Shown here: one piece after another, positions 16,845 to 17,441 of the stretch
Layout of the letters: the number at the start of each line of letters is the position of its first letter
Position numbering within the stretch: position 1 is the first letter of the stretch
Assembly: GCA_019417045.1 (NCBI GenBank)
Contig: DXWE01000005.1
Coordinates: 14,867 to 32,307 of the forward strand
DNA: 17,441 nt
Source: Oscillospiraceae bacterium
GTDB lineage: Bacteria > Bacillota > Clostridia > Oscillospirales > Acutalibacteraceae
Direction of reading: 5' to 3'
Translations under genes and position numbers: made by a program
The notes under the pieces: model-generated
The model's database searches: none
What the model was told of the DNA's origin: nothing
What the model saw: the letters and a program-made list of their open reading frames with translations, nothing else

Positions 16845-17441
16845 TCAAATCTTCGAATACCCGAAACTGTTGATGATCGCGTCCAGCTTCTGCCCGTTTT
16901 GGCACATCTCGCAGTCGCCGGAGAGGTACGTGCGATACCCGGCGATGTCCTCGTCCGTGAAGATCGAACGGATGGGCATGCCGTTGCGCTCGGACACCGC
17001 GCTGAACAGGGAGGCGATCCCCACCAGCTGGCCGTTATAGTACCGCAGGCAGTCGGTGGCGCGGTTGATGGATTTGCCGGTCGAGACGGACGCCATCAGC
17101 AGCAGCACATGCTTGCCCCACACCATCCTCTGGGTGTTGTCCCGAAAGATCATCTGGTTGTTGCTGTTCATCTCCGGGGTGAGCACGCAGATGTCGTTGC
17201 CGGTGTTCATGTTCACCGCGCCGGCCTGCGTCAGCTCCGCGGCGAGGAACGCACCCACCATCTCGGTACCCTCGAGGCAGATGATGGTGTCGACCGGCGT
17301 GCTCGTGGCATAGGCCTGCGCCAGCTCGTGCGCCGCCGCCTGCGCCATGCGGTGCTGGCACTTGAGCCCCGTCAGATCGATATAGTAGTTGACGTGGGAG
17401 TGGTTGGTAGCAAAATGTCCCGGAATAATGGTCATGTGGAT
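16845..17441 (-). CDS. Orotate phosphoribosyltransferase-like protein, 5' end outside window
   Basis: The frame is open from the window edge, and at least 198 residues are visible. An ATG at 17435 is the first in-window start, but the sequence before it (Ile-His) is still in frame and homologues as I recall them begin earlier, so I treat it as partial. The fold is PRTase type I: PGHFATNHSHVNYYIDLT, then VDTIICLEGTEMVGAFLA, then EMNSNNQMIFRDN. The place of the PRPP motif is held by HVLLLMASVSTGKSI (residues 109-123 from the ATG), where the normal Asp/Glu-Asp pair is Ala-Ser. The C-terminus has CEMCQNGQKLDAIINSFGYSK with a CxxC pair. Databases call such proteins orotate phosphoribosyltransferase, but a true pyrE lies elsewhere in this window, so another role is likely. 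Confidence 0.75.
   Translation of the reverse strand: MHMTIIPGHFATNHSHVNYYIDLTGLKCQHRMAQAAAHELAQAYATSTPVDTIICLEGTEMVGAFLAAELTQAGAVNMNTGNDICVLTPEMNSNNQMIFRDNTQRMVWGKHVLLLMASVSTGKSINRATDCLRYYNGQLVGIASLFSAVSERNGMPIRSIFTDEDIAGYRTYLSGDCEMCQNGQKLDAIINSFGYSKI

Overview
The window looks like a piece of chromosome from a high-GC (roughly 60% by eye) Gram-positive Clostridia member, most likely of the Oscillospirales/Ruminococcaceae type. The clues are strong AGGAGG-type ribosome binding sites, a secreted protein with a type I dockerin, a eukaryote-like (type II) NADP isocitrate dehydrogenase, an RsgI-like anti-sigma protein with PepSY domains, and an atypical orotate-PRTase-like protein. This placement is inferred from gene content only. 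No mobile element, CRISPR array, tRNA or rRNA was found, and coding density is high.

Layout, plus strand, 1-8379. The window opens with the 3' end of a degV gene. A secreted transglutaminase-like protein with a C-terminal dockerin follows. A serine hydrolase of the class C beta-lactamase fold lies 3 nt upstream of icd. After a promoter-bearing gap comes a glycolytic cluster, pgk-tpiA-gpmI. It covers 1,3-bisphosphoglycerate to 3-phosphoglycerate, triose phosphate interconversion, and 3PG to 2PG. gap and eno are not in the window.

Middle, 8380-11431. pyrE (minus) converges on gpmI across a strong bidirectional terminator. It diverges from an ECF-type sigma factor gene (plus), and the two promoters stand back to back with identical TTGCGC -35 boxes. 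The sigma gene is followed at once by a membrane anti-sigma protein with an RsgI-like extracytoplasmic domain, an Asn-Pro motif just outside the membrane, and three PepSY domains. This pair is the most interesting regulatory system in the window.

Right side, minus strand, 11432-17441. A branched-chain amino acid operon, ilvB-ilvN-ilvC, runs from a near-consensus promoter and ends in a bidirectional terminator shared with the anti-sigma gene. Upstream of it lie yebC/TACO1, a DUF3810-type membrane protein with an HExxH motif, and a PRTase-like gene truncated by the window edge. That last protein lacks the acidic pair of the PRPP motif.

Most of the window is housekeeping metabolism. The sigma/PepSY anti-sigma pair, the degenerate PRTase and the dockerin-transglutaminase are the parts that deserve a second look.
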